DNA of 13,409 nt from an uncultured Pseudomonadota bacterium (GTDB lineage Bacteria > Myxococcota_A > UBA796 > UBA9615), in assembly GCA_937907595.1 (NCBI GenBank), contig CALCXL010000711.1, positions 1-13,409 on the forward strand, read 5' to 3'. Under the pieces are notes generated by a model. The model had not been told where the DNA came from and searched no databases. It saw only the letters and a list, made by a program, of their open reading frames with translations. Position 1 is the stretch's first letter, and every line of letters starts with the position of its first letter. Positions 1 through 6,621 of this stretch are shown here, in pieces. Made by a program: the position numbers and the translations under genes.

Positions 1-97
1 CATGGTCGAGGAGAACAGCCGGGAGGCGCGAGCGCACTACACCGGGGACCACTTCCGGATCCACGGCGGCGACGGCCGGGAGATGCCGCTCTATTGA
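1..97 (+). CDS. C-terminal tail of an unidentified protein (5' truncated by window edge)
   Basis: Reading from base 2 there is an open frame of 31 codons ending at a TGA at 95-97. Only two of its codons do not end in G or C (a CGA and the final TAT), which matches the real genes here and argues that this is true coding sequence. The visible residues are hydrophilic, with a charged helix-like stretch (VEENSREARAHY), then GDHFRIHGGDGREMPLY. An ATG at 2-4 is almost certainly an internal methionine, because there is no room to see an upstream ribosome binding site. It converges on the export lipoprotein gene with only 21 bases between the two stop codons. I recognise no family. By location it may be another polysaccharide-locus gene, but nothing in the residues shows this. 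Confidence 0.55.
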   Translation, partial: MVEENSREARAHYTGDHFRIHGGDGREMPLY

Positions 98-118
98 GGG
101 AGGATCAGGGCGCCGCGA

Positions 119-718
119 TCACTTGATGGCGGACTCGGCCACGAAGACCATGTCGCCGGCCTGCAGGGCGAAGTCGGCCATGCGGCCCTGGGTGATCTCC
201 TTGAAGGGCACGTCGGCCGAGACCTCCTTGCCGTCGATCAGCCGCGTCACGCGCATGGTGGAGAGCACCGCCGTGTTGGTGGTGCCGCCGGCCTCCGCGA
301 TGGCCTCGATCAGCGTCATGCCGATGCGGTAGGCGTAGCGGCCGGGCTTCTGCACCTGGCCGATCACCGAGACCTGCCGGGAGTTGTGCTCCTGCACGAA
401 GACGGTCACCTGGGGGTCCCGCAGGTAGCCGTCGGCAAGCCGCTCCTCCAGCAACTTGCCCAGCTCCGAGGCCGTCAGGCCCGCGGCCTTGACCGTGCCG
501 AGCAGCGGGTAGGTGAAGTTGCCGTCGGCTTCGATGCGGGAGGTGCCGGTCAGCGACTCCTCCTCGAAGACCCGAACCTCAAACACGTCGCCGGGCCCCA
601 GCGTCTCACGCAGGGAGCCGGGATCCACGGGCAGGCGGGGCATGTTCTGCGGAGCCGGTCCGGGGCAGCCCGTTAGCGCGCCCAAGAGGAGGAGCAGGGA
701 GAGTCGTAGTCGGAGCAT
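119..718 (-). CDS. Outer-membrane polysaccharide export (OPX, Wza/BexD-like) lipoprotein, short form
   Basis: The 199-residue product is an OPX-family export component, expected at the inner face of the outer membrane, where it helps pass a Wzx/Wzy-made polysaccharide to the surface. Residues 1-17 are a lipoprotein signal (MLRLRLSLLLLLGALTG) with lipobox LTGC and acyl-accepting Cys18. Residues about 40-111 form the Poly_export domain (GPGDVFEVRVFEEESLTG, then EADGNFTYPLLGTVKAAG and DPQVTVFVQE). Residues about 114-165 form one SLBB domain (VSVIGQVQKPGRYAY...TLIEAIAEAGG). Wza itself is much longer, with several SLBB-like domains and a C-terminal membrane-spanning helix. This protein ends at about residue 199 without such a helix, like the short OPX proteins of myxobacteria and GumB-type systems, so it probably needs a separate outer-membrane channel. 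The ATG at 718 has no visible Shine-Dalgarno sequence. It lies 43 bases downstream of the Wzy-family gene on the same strand, with an inverted repeat and a possible promoter between them. Confidence 0.93.
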   Translation of the reverse strand: MLRLRLSLLLLLGALTGCPGPAPQNMPRLPVDPGSLRETLGPGDVFEVRVFEEESLTGTSRIEADGNFTYPLLGTVKAAGLTASELGKLLEERLADGYLRDPQVTVFVQEHNSRQVSVIGQVQKPGRYAYRIGMTLIEAIAEAGGTTNTAVLSTMRVTRLIDGKEVSADVPFKEITQGRMADFALQAGDMVFVAESAIK

Positions 719-725
719 CGGCGGG

Positions 726-754
726 AATGTATGTCGGGTCTGGACGGAGGTCCA
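726..754 (-). promoter_or_regulatory. Possible promoter for the OPX lipoprotein gene, giving a leaderless or near-leaderless mRNA
   Basis: On the - strand, TGGACC (754-749) and TACATT (731-726) are separated by exactly 17 bases. Each matches four of six bases of the sigma-70 -35 and -10 consensus. The -10-like hexamer ends seven bases before the ATG at 718, which would put the transcription start at or next to the start codon. This fits the absence of any purine-rich ribosome binding site before that ATG. The -35-like element lies inside the inverted repeat at 740-755. The evidence is by eye only, and the gene could equally be read through from the Wzy-family gene upstream. Confidence 0.25.
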
Positions 755-755
755 G
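740..755. repeat. Perfect inverted repeat between the Wzy-family gene and the OPX gene
   Basis: CTGGAC, a four-base GGAG spacer, and GTCCAG form a perfect 6+6 dyad in the 43-base gap between stop and start of two co-directional genes. It could be a small attenuating hairpin or an operator half-site pair, since it overlaps the only -35-like hexamer in the gap. There is no T-run after it on the - strand, so it is not a classical intrinsic terminator. Confidence 0.4.
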
Positions 756-761
756 CCGGTC

Positions 762-2144
762 TCACGTGGGGGCGTCGATCGCTTGTTGCTCCTGCAGCGC
801 GTCCGCTGCCAGCCGCCGGCGCAGGAACAGGCGCGACGCCTCCATCACACCCAGCGTCAGCCAGACCACGCGGTTGTCCACGCTGTCGCCGCTGAACTGA
901 ACGTAGCCCAGGGAGTAGCCGTAGCTGGCGAAGGCGATGAGCAGCATCTCACGCTCCAGGCAGTCCGGCGCGGCGCTCCAGGCGCGCAGCGCAGCCAGAC
1001 CCTGTGAGAAGAAGACGAGCATCACGGCGACGCCCACCAGCAGCCCGTGCTCGGCGGCGATCTCCACGAAGAAGTTGTGGGGGTAGGCCTTGTAGTCGAT
1101 TCCGAACACAGCGACGGGCCAGCCCCCGGTGCCGACGCCGATCAGGGGGCTGTCGAGCAGGACTTCGTAGCTCACCCGCAGCATCCAGGTGCGCGCCTGG
1201 AACGAGTCGGTGGCGAACTGGTTGTCCGACTCGAAGCGCGATGGGCCCGACATGGCGCTGACCATGTTGTTGGCGACCAGCAGCGCCGCCAGGCCCACGA
1301 GCGCGACCAACAGCGAGCGCCTGGAGTCCCCCCTCACCAGAAGGAGGCCCACGACGCCCAAAGCCACGACCAGGGCCAGCACCGGCCCGCGCGACTGGGC
1401 GCTGATGAAGGTGGGCAACATCGCGGCCGCCGACACCCCGCCCAGGAGGGCCAGGCCCCAACGCCTCCAGCCCACCAACACCCGCGACCGCAGGGCGGCC
1501 AGCATCACGAGCACCGAGATGAGCATCGCCAGGCCAGCGCTGCGGGCGAAGACAATGGGACCGCTGCCCAGCGCCGTGGTGCGCCCCGACAGATCGGTCT
1601 GCCCCGTGATCACCGCCACCACCGTCAGGCCCAGGCCAAAGCCGTAGAAGGCCAGGAGAATCCAGCGAATGCTCCCCCGCCAGCGCACCAGGGTGACCCC
1701 GGCGATCACGGCGGGCACGATGACGAGCCAGTGGCGCAGGACCTTCTGGGCGCCGTACTCGGGTCCGATGGTCCACATCGCCCAGACCGTCAGCACCACG
1801 ACGAAGGAGACGAGACCCCGCACGGCCGTCTGCCGCAGGGCTTCTGCGGCGAAACGGAGCCGCGCGATCATCAGCACCACCATCGCCGCGAGCAGCAGCT
1901 GGTTCATGCTGATCCCGGTGTCCGCGATCGCCAGGCGGTCCTCGTAGGCGTAGCGCCCCGCGAACAGCGCGCCCACCACCAGACCTTCGGGGAACCAGGC
2001 CATCGCCGCAAGGATGACGGCGCCGGCCAACGCCGAGATCATCACCGACCGCATGGCGTCGGGCACCAGGAGGTACGCACCCCCCAACAGGACGATGCCG
2101 AACCCGGCCGCGAAGACCCGTGGTATCTCCCTCCGACTCAGCAA
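762..2144 (-). CDS. O-antigen ligase/polymerase (Wzy/WaaL) family membrane protein
   Basis: The 460-residue protein is highly hydrophobic with roughly ten to twelve membrane segments, as in the inner-membrane enzymes that polymerise lipid-linked repeat units or ligate glycan to an acceptor. The Wzy_C signature region is at about residues 240-375. It contains the FISAQSRGPVLAL stretch (Arg252 after Ser, a hallmark arginine position) and the periplasmic loop ending in DSPLIGVGTGGW, with YPHNFFVEIAAEHGLLVG (His356) leading into the next helix. Length is normal for the family. I chose the TTG at 2144 as start because GGAGG (2154-2150) lies five bases upstream, and the next internal start candidates would remove the first helix. 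It is divergent from the sugar dehydratase and is followed 43 bases later by the OPX gene. Polymerase versus ligase cannot be decided from sequence, and a second family member lies at 4241-6619. Confidence 0.9.
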   Translation of the reverse strand: MLSRREIPRVFAAGFGIVLLGGAYLLVPDAMRSVMISALAGAVILAAMAWFPEGLVVGALFAGRYAYEDRLAIADTGISMNQLLLAAMVVLMIARLRFAAEALRQTAVRGLVSFVVVLTVWAMWTIGPEYGAQKVLRHWLVIVPAVIAGVTLVRWRGSIRWILLAFYGFGLGLTVVAVITGQTDLSGRTTALGSGPIVFARSAGLAMLISVLVMLAALRSRVLVGWRRWGLALLGGVSAAAMLPTFISAQSRGPVLALVVALGVVGLLLVRGDSRRSLLVALVGLAALLVANNMVSAMSGPSRFESDNQFATDSFQARTWMLRVSYEVLLDSPLIGVGTGGWPVAVFGIDYKAYPHNFFVEIAAEHGLLVGVAVMLVFFSQGLAALRAWSAAPDCLEREMLLIAFASYGYSLGYVQFSGDSVDNRVVWLTLGVMEASRLFLRRRLAADALQEQQAIDAPT

Positions 2145-2162
2145 CAGCGCCTCCGGGGATCC

Positions 2163-2168
2163 GATATA
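2163..2168 (-). promoter_or_regulatory. Putative -10 element for the Wzy-family gene at 2144
   Basis: TATATC on the - strand (2168-2163), preceded by CCC, lies 18 bases before the TTG start. The leader would be about eleven bases and would include the GGAGG ribosome binding site at 2154-2150. I see no convincing -35 hexamer at the usual spacing. The site is one of only two TA-containing places in the 116-base divergent gap. Confidence 0.35.
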
Positions 2169-2200
2169 GGGCGGGTTCGCTGGGGCCGCCCCCGGATCGT

Positions 2201-2229
2201 TTGCGCGGGACCGGAGGACGCCCTACCTT
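2201..2229 (+). promoter_or_regulatory. Putative promoter for the nucleotide-sugar dehydratase gene
   Basis: TTGCGC (2201-2206) and TACCTT (2224-2229) are separated by exactly 17 bases, a sigma-70-like arrangement with four and three consensus matches. The -10 ends 31 bases before the GTG start at 2261, leaving room for the leader and for GAGGAG at 2249-2254. This is the best -35/-10 pair in the window, but it is still judged by eye. Confidence 0.4.
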
Positions 2230-2260
2230 GCGTCCCGTTTGCCACTGCGAGGAGCTTCAC

Positions 2261-4189
2261 GTGCCCTTTCCCATCGCCCCACCGCTGGTCGCCGCGCTCT
2301 GGCGTCGGAGCATGGTCCGCGCCATGGCCGGCGCGCTGGTGCTGGTGTGCTTGATGTCGGCCTCCTACGTGCTGGCGTTCGAGCTTCGCTTCGACTTCGA
2401 GGTCCCGCCGGAGCACGCCTTGCACTTCCAGGCCAGTCTGCTGGCCGCCGTGCTGGTCAAGACCCTGGCGGTCCTGGGGTTCCAGCTCCACCGGAACTCC
2501 TGGCGGCACGCCAGTCTGCGGGAGGTGGAGGCTACGATCAAGGCGGCGGCGGCGGCCACGTTGGTCCTGATCGGCTTCAACTTCCTGACCCTGGAGCTGC
2601 GCGGTTTCCCGCGCTCCATCTACGTCCTGGACTTCCTGATCTCCGTGGGCCTGGTCTCCGGCGCGCTGCTGTCCGTGCGCATGCTCAACGATCGCCTGGG
2701 AGGGCCCCGCGGCAAGGGCCGGCGCCTGCTGATCATCGGCGGCGGCTCCAGCGGCGAGCAGCTGCTGCGGCAGCTCGGGCGCAACGCGGAGCTGCGCTAC
2801 GCCCCGGTGGGCATCCTGGACGACGACCCGGGCAAGCTGGATCTGCGGGTGCATGGCGTGCCCGTGGTCGGCGCGGTGCGGGACCTGGTGGGGGAGGCCC
2901 GGCGGCTTCGCATCGAGGAGCTGATCATCGCCACCCCGTCGGCCACGGTCGAAGAGATGCGTCGGGTCGTCGCCGCCTGCCGGGAGACCGGTCTGCCCTT
3001 CAAGGTCCTGCCCCGCACGGAGACCATCCTGGAGGACGCCGTGAGCTGGCGGCAGCTCCGGGAGGTCCAGGTGGAGGACCTGCTGCGCAGGGAGCCCGTG
3101 GAGCTGGACGCCGCGTCGATGGCGGACTTCCTGGACGGCAAGGTCGTCATGGTGACGGGGGCGGGGGGCTCGATCGGCTCGGAGCTCTGCGCCCAGGTCC
3201 TGCGCTGGCGCCCCCGGCGGCTGCTCGCCGTGGAGCGCACGGAGAACGCGCTGTACCACCTGCTGCAGGATCTCAAGGACGGCCTGCCCCCCATCTCCCC
3301 CGAAGGCATCCTGGGCGACGTCACGGACCAGCGGCAGATGGACCGGATCATCCGCAGGGCGCGGCCGGACGTGGTCATTCACGCCGCCGCGCACAAGCAC
3401 GTGCCCCTGGTGGAGGCCAACGTGGCCGCCGCGGTGCACAACAACATCTTCGGCACGCGCTGCGTGGCGGAGGCGGCCGCGCGCCACGGAGCCGGCACCT
3501 TCCTGCTGATCAGCACAGACAAGGCGGTCAACCCCACCAGCGTCATGGGCAGCACCAAGCGCGTGGCGGAGCTGGTGCTGCAGGACCTCAGCCACCTGCA
3601 CCCGGACACCAGCTTCGTGGCCGTGCGGTTCGGCAACGTGCTGGGCAGCAACGGCAGCGTGATCCCCCGCTTCAAGAAGCAGATCGCGCGGGGCGGTCCG
3701 GTGACCGTCACCCACCCGGACATGACCCGGTACTTCATGTCCATCCCGGAGGCCTGCGCGCTGGTCCTGCAGGCCGCCGCGCTAGGGGACGGTGGGGAGG
3801 TCTTCGTCCTGGACATGGGCAGCCCCGTGCGGATCGTGGACCTCGCAGAGGACCTGATCCGCATGTCCGGCCTGGAGCCGGGCGTGGACATCGACATCAC
3901 CTTCACGGGGGTGCGTCCCGGCGAGAAGCTCTTCGAGGAGCTGATGCTCGAGGACGAGGGCATCCAGCAGACCCACCACCAGAAGATCTTCCTGGGCCGG
4001 GTCGCCGCCTTGCCCCACGACGAGCTCGTGGCAGGGCTGGAGAAGATGGCCGCCGCCGTCGACGAGGGCGACGCCGAGCTGCTCCGCACGCTCCTGGCGG
4101 AGCTGGTGCCCGAGGCGCTGTTCCGCCGCGGCGCCGCGGTGCGCGGGCTGCCGGTGGAGCGGCCTCGCCTGGTCAAGGGGAGCAAGTAG
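2261..4189 (+). CDS. Membrane-anchored nucleotide-sugar 4,6-dehydratase (FlaA1/CapD/WbpM/PglF family)
   Basis: The 642-residue product should be an inner-membrane enzyme using NAD(P) to convert a UDP-HexNAc to its 4-keto-6-deoxy form, the entry to QuiNAc, FucNAc or diacetamido sugars. Four membrane helices occupy residues about 19-140. A first Rossmann-like domain follows (LLIIGGGSSGEQLL, 156-169). The catalytic SDR domain begins at VMVTGAGGSIGSEL (296-309). Residues STDKAVNPTSVMGSTKR (418-434) place Met429 and Lys433 where classical SDRs have Tyr-x3-Lys. That is the altered Met form described for WbpM/PglF large dehydratases. The RFGNVLGSNGSVIPRF and TGVRPGEKLFEE signatures (456-471, 549-560) are intact. 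The GTG at 2261 is the likely start because GAGGAG lies six bases upstream. The frame stays open further upstream (to 2120), but that part is proline- and arginine-rich and lacks family similarity. Full length is normal. It stands alone on its strand and converges with the large Wzy-family gene. Confidence 0.94.
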   Translation: MPFPIAPPLVAALWRRSMVRAMAGALVLVCLMSASYVLAFELRFDFEVPPEHALHFQASLLAAVLVKTLAVLGFQLHRNSWRHASLREVEATIKAAAAATLVLIGFNFLTLELRGFPRSIYVLDFLISVGLVSGALLSVRMLNDRLGGPRGKGRRLLIIGGGSSGEQLLRQLGRNAELRYAPVGILDDDPGKLDLRVHGVPVVGAVRDLVGEARRLRIEELIIATPSATVEEMRRVVAACRETGLPFKVLPRTETILEDAVSWRQLREVQVEDLLRREPVELDAASMADFLDGKVVMVTGAGGSIGSELCAQVLRWRPRRLLAVERTENALYHLLQDLKDGLPPISPEGILGDVTDQRQMDRIIRRARPDVVIHAAAHKHVPLVEANVAAAVHNNIFGTRCVAEAAARHGAGTFLLISTDKAVNPTSVMGSTKRVAELVLQDLSHLHPDTSFVAVRFGNVLGSNGSVIPRFKKQIARGGPVTVTHPDMTRYFMSIPEACALVLQAAALGDGGEVFVLDMGSPVRIVDLAEDLIRMSGLEPGVDIDITFTGVRPGEKLFEELMLEDEGIQQTHHQKIFLGRVAALPHDELVAGLEKMAAAVDEGDAELLRTLLAELVPEALFRRGAAVRGLPVERPRLVKGSK

Positions 4190-4240
4190 GTCGGCGAGCC
4201 GAGGTCCCCGAAGGTCGATCACTCTCCCCCCTGAGCACCG
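4190..4240. other. Short convergent intergenic gap without a recognisable terminator
   Basis: The 51 bases between the dehydratase and the large Wzy-family gene contain only a weak dyad, TCGGCGAGCCGA (4191-4202), with a four-base stem and no following T-run on either strand. I see no intrinsic terminator, so the two convergent transcripts may overlap or end by Rho. Confidence 0.4.
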
Positions 4241-6619
4241 TCACGGGCGCGGTTGAAGCCGATCGACCGCAGCTCGGTAGGTGACGGAGTCGCCGTCCAG
4301 GGCCTGGGCGCGGCGGGCGAACTTCAGGGCCTCCACGGCGTTCCCCTCCAGCTCCCACGCCGCCGACTGCAGGAAGAGGACCAACGCCAGCAGCGGCTTC
4401 GGCAGCGGCGCAGCGGCTTGTTCGGCGGCGGCCAGCGCGCGCAGACCGTCGGAGTCGCCGTCCGCGCGCAGCAGCCGGCCGAGCTCGCTGAGCGGGCGGA
4501 TCCGCTGGTTGTCCGCCGCCCGGTCCAGGGCCGCACGCCACTGGCGCTCCTCCTCCTCGCGCTCGCCTCCTGCGCGGGCCACCCAGGCCAGCACGGTGTG
4601 CGCCGTCAGGTTGGAGCCCACGCGCTCGATCACGGCTTCGGCTGCAGCCTTGGCGGCGGCGTTGTCGCCGGCACGCGCAAGGAGCTCCGCACGGAGCTCC
4701 GCTACCTCGAGGTCCCAGGAGAGGTCCGCGTGCAATCCCTCCAGCAGCTCCCGGGCGCAGATGCCGGCGCCGCGCCGCGCCAGGGCGAAGGTGTACCTGC
4801 GGCGCTGGGCAGGATCACGGGGGGCCGCGCGGCACTGCTCCGCGGGATCGGTGTAGACCGCCAGGAAGTCGTCGACGATCGCGTCGAACTCCCGCAGCGA
4901 GTACTCCAGCGCGACCCGGTACTCCAGCAGGGCCTGCGACCGGGCGCCCAGGAAGCGCAGGGCCTCGGCGGTCGACCAGTGGGGGGCCGGCCCGTGCGGG
5001 TCCAGCTGCATTGCGGTGTTGAGGATGGGCAGCGCAGCCTGGGGCTGATCGGGCAACAGCGCCACGCCGATCGCGTGCCAGTGCCAGGGGTCGGCGGGCG
5101 TGCGCGACGCCAACCCCAGGGCGGCCTCCAGCTGAGCGGGGGAGACTGGCCGGGGGGCCAGGGTGCGGCGCAGCTCGGCTTCGGTGGCCCGTCGCCCCTC
5201 CCACTGGTTCCAGCCCGCTCCCAGCACGGAGAGCAGCAGGAGCCCGGCGCCCAGCACGAGCACGGTGCCCCGGCGCAGGCGGACGCGCGGCTCGCCGGCC
5301 CCGGTGGCCTCCAGGGATCCGAAGAGCACCGCCGCGGGCACCGCCACCCCCGGGATCAGCAGGCTGAACCCCAGGAGATTCTGGGCGAGCAGCACGCCCC
5401 CACCGGCCACCATCCCCCGTTCGAGGGTGGACAGCCTGCCCGAGCGCAGCGCGCCGAAGCCCAGCCGGGCGAAGCGGTACAGCAAGCCGATCAGAGCCAC
5501 GCCCCCCGCCAGCACGCCGAAGTCCAGCAGCAGCTGGAGGTAGACCGAGTGGGTCTGCAGCAGGCTGAAGCGCTGGGGAGCGCCCGCGTACTGGAAGTGC
5601 AGGTCCACGAAGCCGCCCGAGCCGATCCCCACCAGGGGGTAGTCGCGCAGCACCCGCAGCGCCGCCAGGTAGAGGCCGCGGCGATCGTCGACGTCCAGGA
5701 GCAGATCCGGCTGCAGCAAGCGCCAGACGTCGCCCTGCGCCACCAGATTGACCACCAGCCCCAGCCCGAACACGGCGACCAGTCCCAGCCCGACGGCCAG
5801 GCCTCGCAGCCGCGCCGGGGACCTGCGGACTCGGCGGTGCTCGGTCACCAGGAGGATCAGGGCGCCCAGCGGCAGGCCCAGCAAGGCCGCCCGCGACAGG
5901 GTGGCCAGCGCCACGCCCCACCCCAGGGCGGCGGCCACCAGCCACCCCGCGCGCTGTCCGCGGGCCCCCCGGCTCCAGGCGCGACCGAGCATCACCGGCG
6001 TCATCAGCAGCAGGAACGCGGCCAGGTGGTTGGAGTTGTTGAAGGGCCCCTGAACGCGACTCAGCCCGCGGCCGGTCTGCGGGAACAGCAGGTAGATGCG
6101 GTCCAGGTCCGTGATCGACTGGAAGAAGACGACCAGCAGGACCCCCACGAACGCCGCCTCCGTCGCCCGGGCCGGCAGCTGAGCCTCCGGGTCCCGACGC
6201 ATCGCCAACCAGGCCGCGTAGCCGGCGAACGCGGCGGCCAACCAGCGTCCGGCGGACAGCGCGGCGTCCCGCGGGGCCAGGGCCAGCGCGCTCCAGCCTT
6301 GGCGTTCGCCCAAGCGCACGTCGGTCACGGATCCGTGGATCGCGTCCAGCGACGGGCTGAGGTGGACGACCCACTCGCGCGGCAGCGGCACGCACTGCAG
6401 CAGGCTGAGGACCGCGGGCAACAGCAACAGCAGCACGAAGGCCGGCACCCCCGGGCGCGGCTCGTCCGAGGGCGGGAGCACCGCCAACTGCGCCCACGCC
6501 GCCGCCGCCGCCAGCACGCAGAGGACCGCGACTGCGGGCGGCCGGACCGAGCCGATGGCCAGGGGAGCAAAGCAGACGGTGGCCACGAGCAGGCCCGCGG
6601 CGCGGCGTTCCCAGGTCAC
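4241..6619 (-). CDS. Large O-antigen ligase/polymerase (Wzy) family protein with C-terminal TPR-like region
   Basis: The 792-residue protein has two parts. Residues 1-470 are a multi-spanning membrane domain of the Wzy/O-antigen ligase family. It carries GPFNNSNHLAAFLLL (191-205), matching the family's F-x-N-x-NH segment, then ATLSRAALLGLP (239-250) with Arg243, YPLVGIGSGGF (327-337), and THSVYLQLLLDFGVLAG (356-372) with His357. Residues about 480-790 are soluble, alanine-rich and helical, in the style of TPR repeats (for example HAIGVALL...QAALPILNTAMQLDPHGPAPHW and NAVEALKFARRAQALDGD). They presumably sit in the periplasm and hold a partner or acceptor. The start is a GTG two bases after the TGA of the acyltransferase gene, with no clear ribosome binding site, so translation is probably coupled. 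The protein may polymerise the repeat unit, or ligate it to lipid or protein. PglL-like O-oligosaccharyltransferases share this fold, and I cannot separate these roles. Confidence 0.9.
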   Translation of the reverse strand: MTWERRAAGLLVATVCFAPLAIGSVRPPAVAVLCVLAAAAAWAQLAVLPPSDEPRPGVPAFVLLLLLPAVLSLLQCVPLPREWVVHLSPSLDAIHGSVTDVRLGERQGWSALALAPRDAALSAGRWLAAAFAGYAAWLAMRRDPEAQLPARATEAAFVGVLLVVFFQSITDLDRIYLLFPQTGRGLSRVQGPFNNSNHLAAFLLLMTPVMLGRAWSRGARGQRAGWLVAAALGWGVALATLSRAALLGLPLGALILLVTEHRRVRRSPARLRGLAVGLGLVAVFGLGLVVNLVAQGDVWRLLQPDLLLDVDDRRGLYLAALRVLRDYPLVGIGSGGFVDLHFQYAGAPQRFSLLQTHSVYLQLLLDFGVLAGGVALIGLLYRFARLGFGALRSGRLSTLERGMVAGGGVLLAQNLLGFSLLIPGVAVPAAVLFGSLEATGAGEPRVRLRRGTVLVLGAGLLLLSVLGAGWNQWEGRRATEAELRRTLAPRPVSPAQLEAALGLASRTPADPWHWHAIGVALLPDQPQAALPILNTAMQLDPHGPAPHWSTAEALRFLGARSQALLEYRVALEYSLREFDAIVDDFLAVYTDPAEQCRAAPRDPAQRRRYTFALARRGAGICARELLEGLHADLSWDLEVAELRAELLARAGDNAAAKAAAEAVIERVGSNLTAHTVLAWVARAGGEREEEERQWRAALDRAADNQRIRPLSELGRLLRADGDSDGLRALAAAEQAAAPLPKPLLALVLFLQSAAWELEGNAVEALKFARRAQALDGDSVTYRAAVDRLQPRP

Positions 6620-6621
6620 GC

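Noticed and set aside
2120..2260. Extended N-terminus (47 extra residues) for the dehydratase
   Set aside because: It overlaps the start of the divergent Wzy-family gene and both putative promoters, and is Pro/Arg/Gly-rich. A good ribosome binding site serves the GTG at 2261.
2138..3715. A 525-codon open frame on the - strand opposite the dehydratase gene
   Set aside because: It reads as His/Gln/Gly/Asp-rich noise, while the + strand frame carries intact Rossmann and SDR motifs.
4191..4202. TCGGCGAGCCGA dyad as a terminator between convergent genes
   Set aside because: The stem is only four bases with a four-base loop, and no T-run follows on either strand.
2239..4284. A 681-codon + strand frame overlapping the dehydratase gene in another phase
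   Set aside because: It is Arg/Gly/Ala/Pro-rich out-of-frame translation of the same DNA with no motifs, explained by scarce stop codons at high GC.
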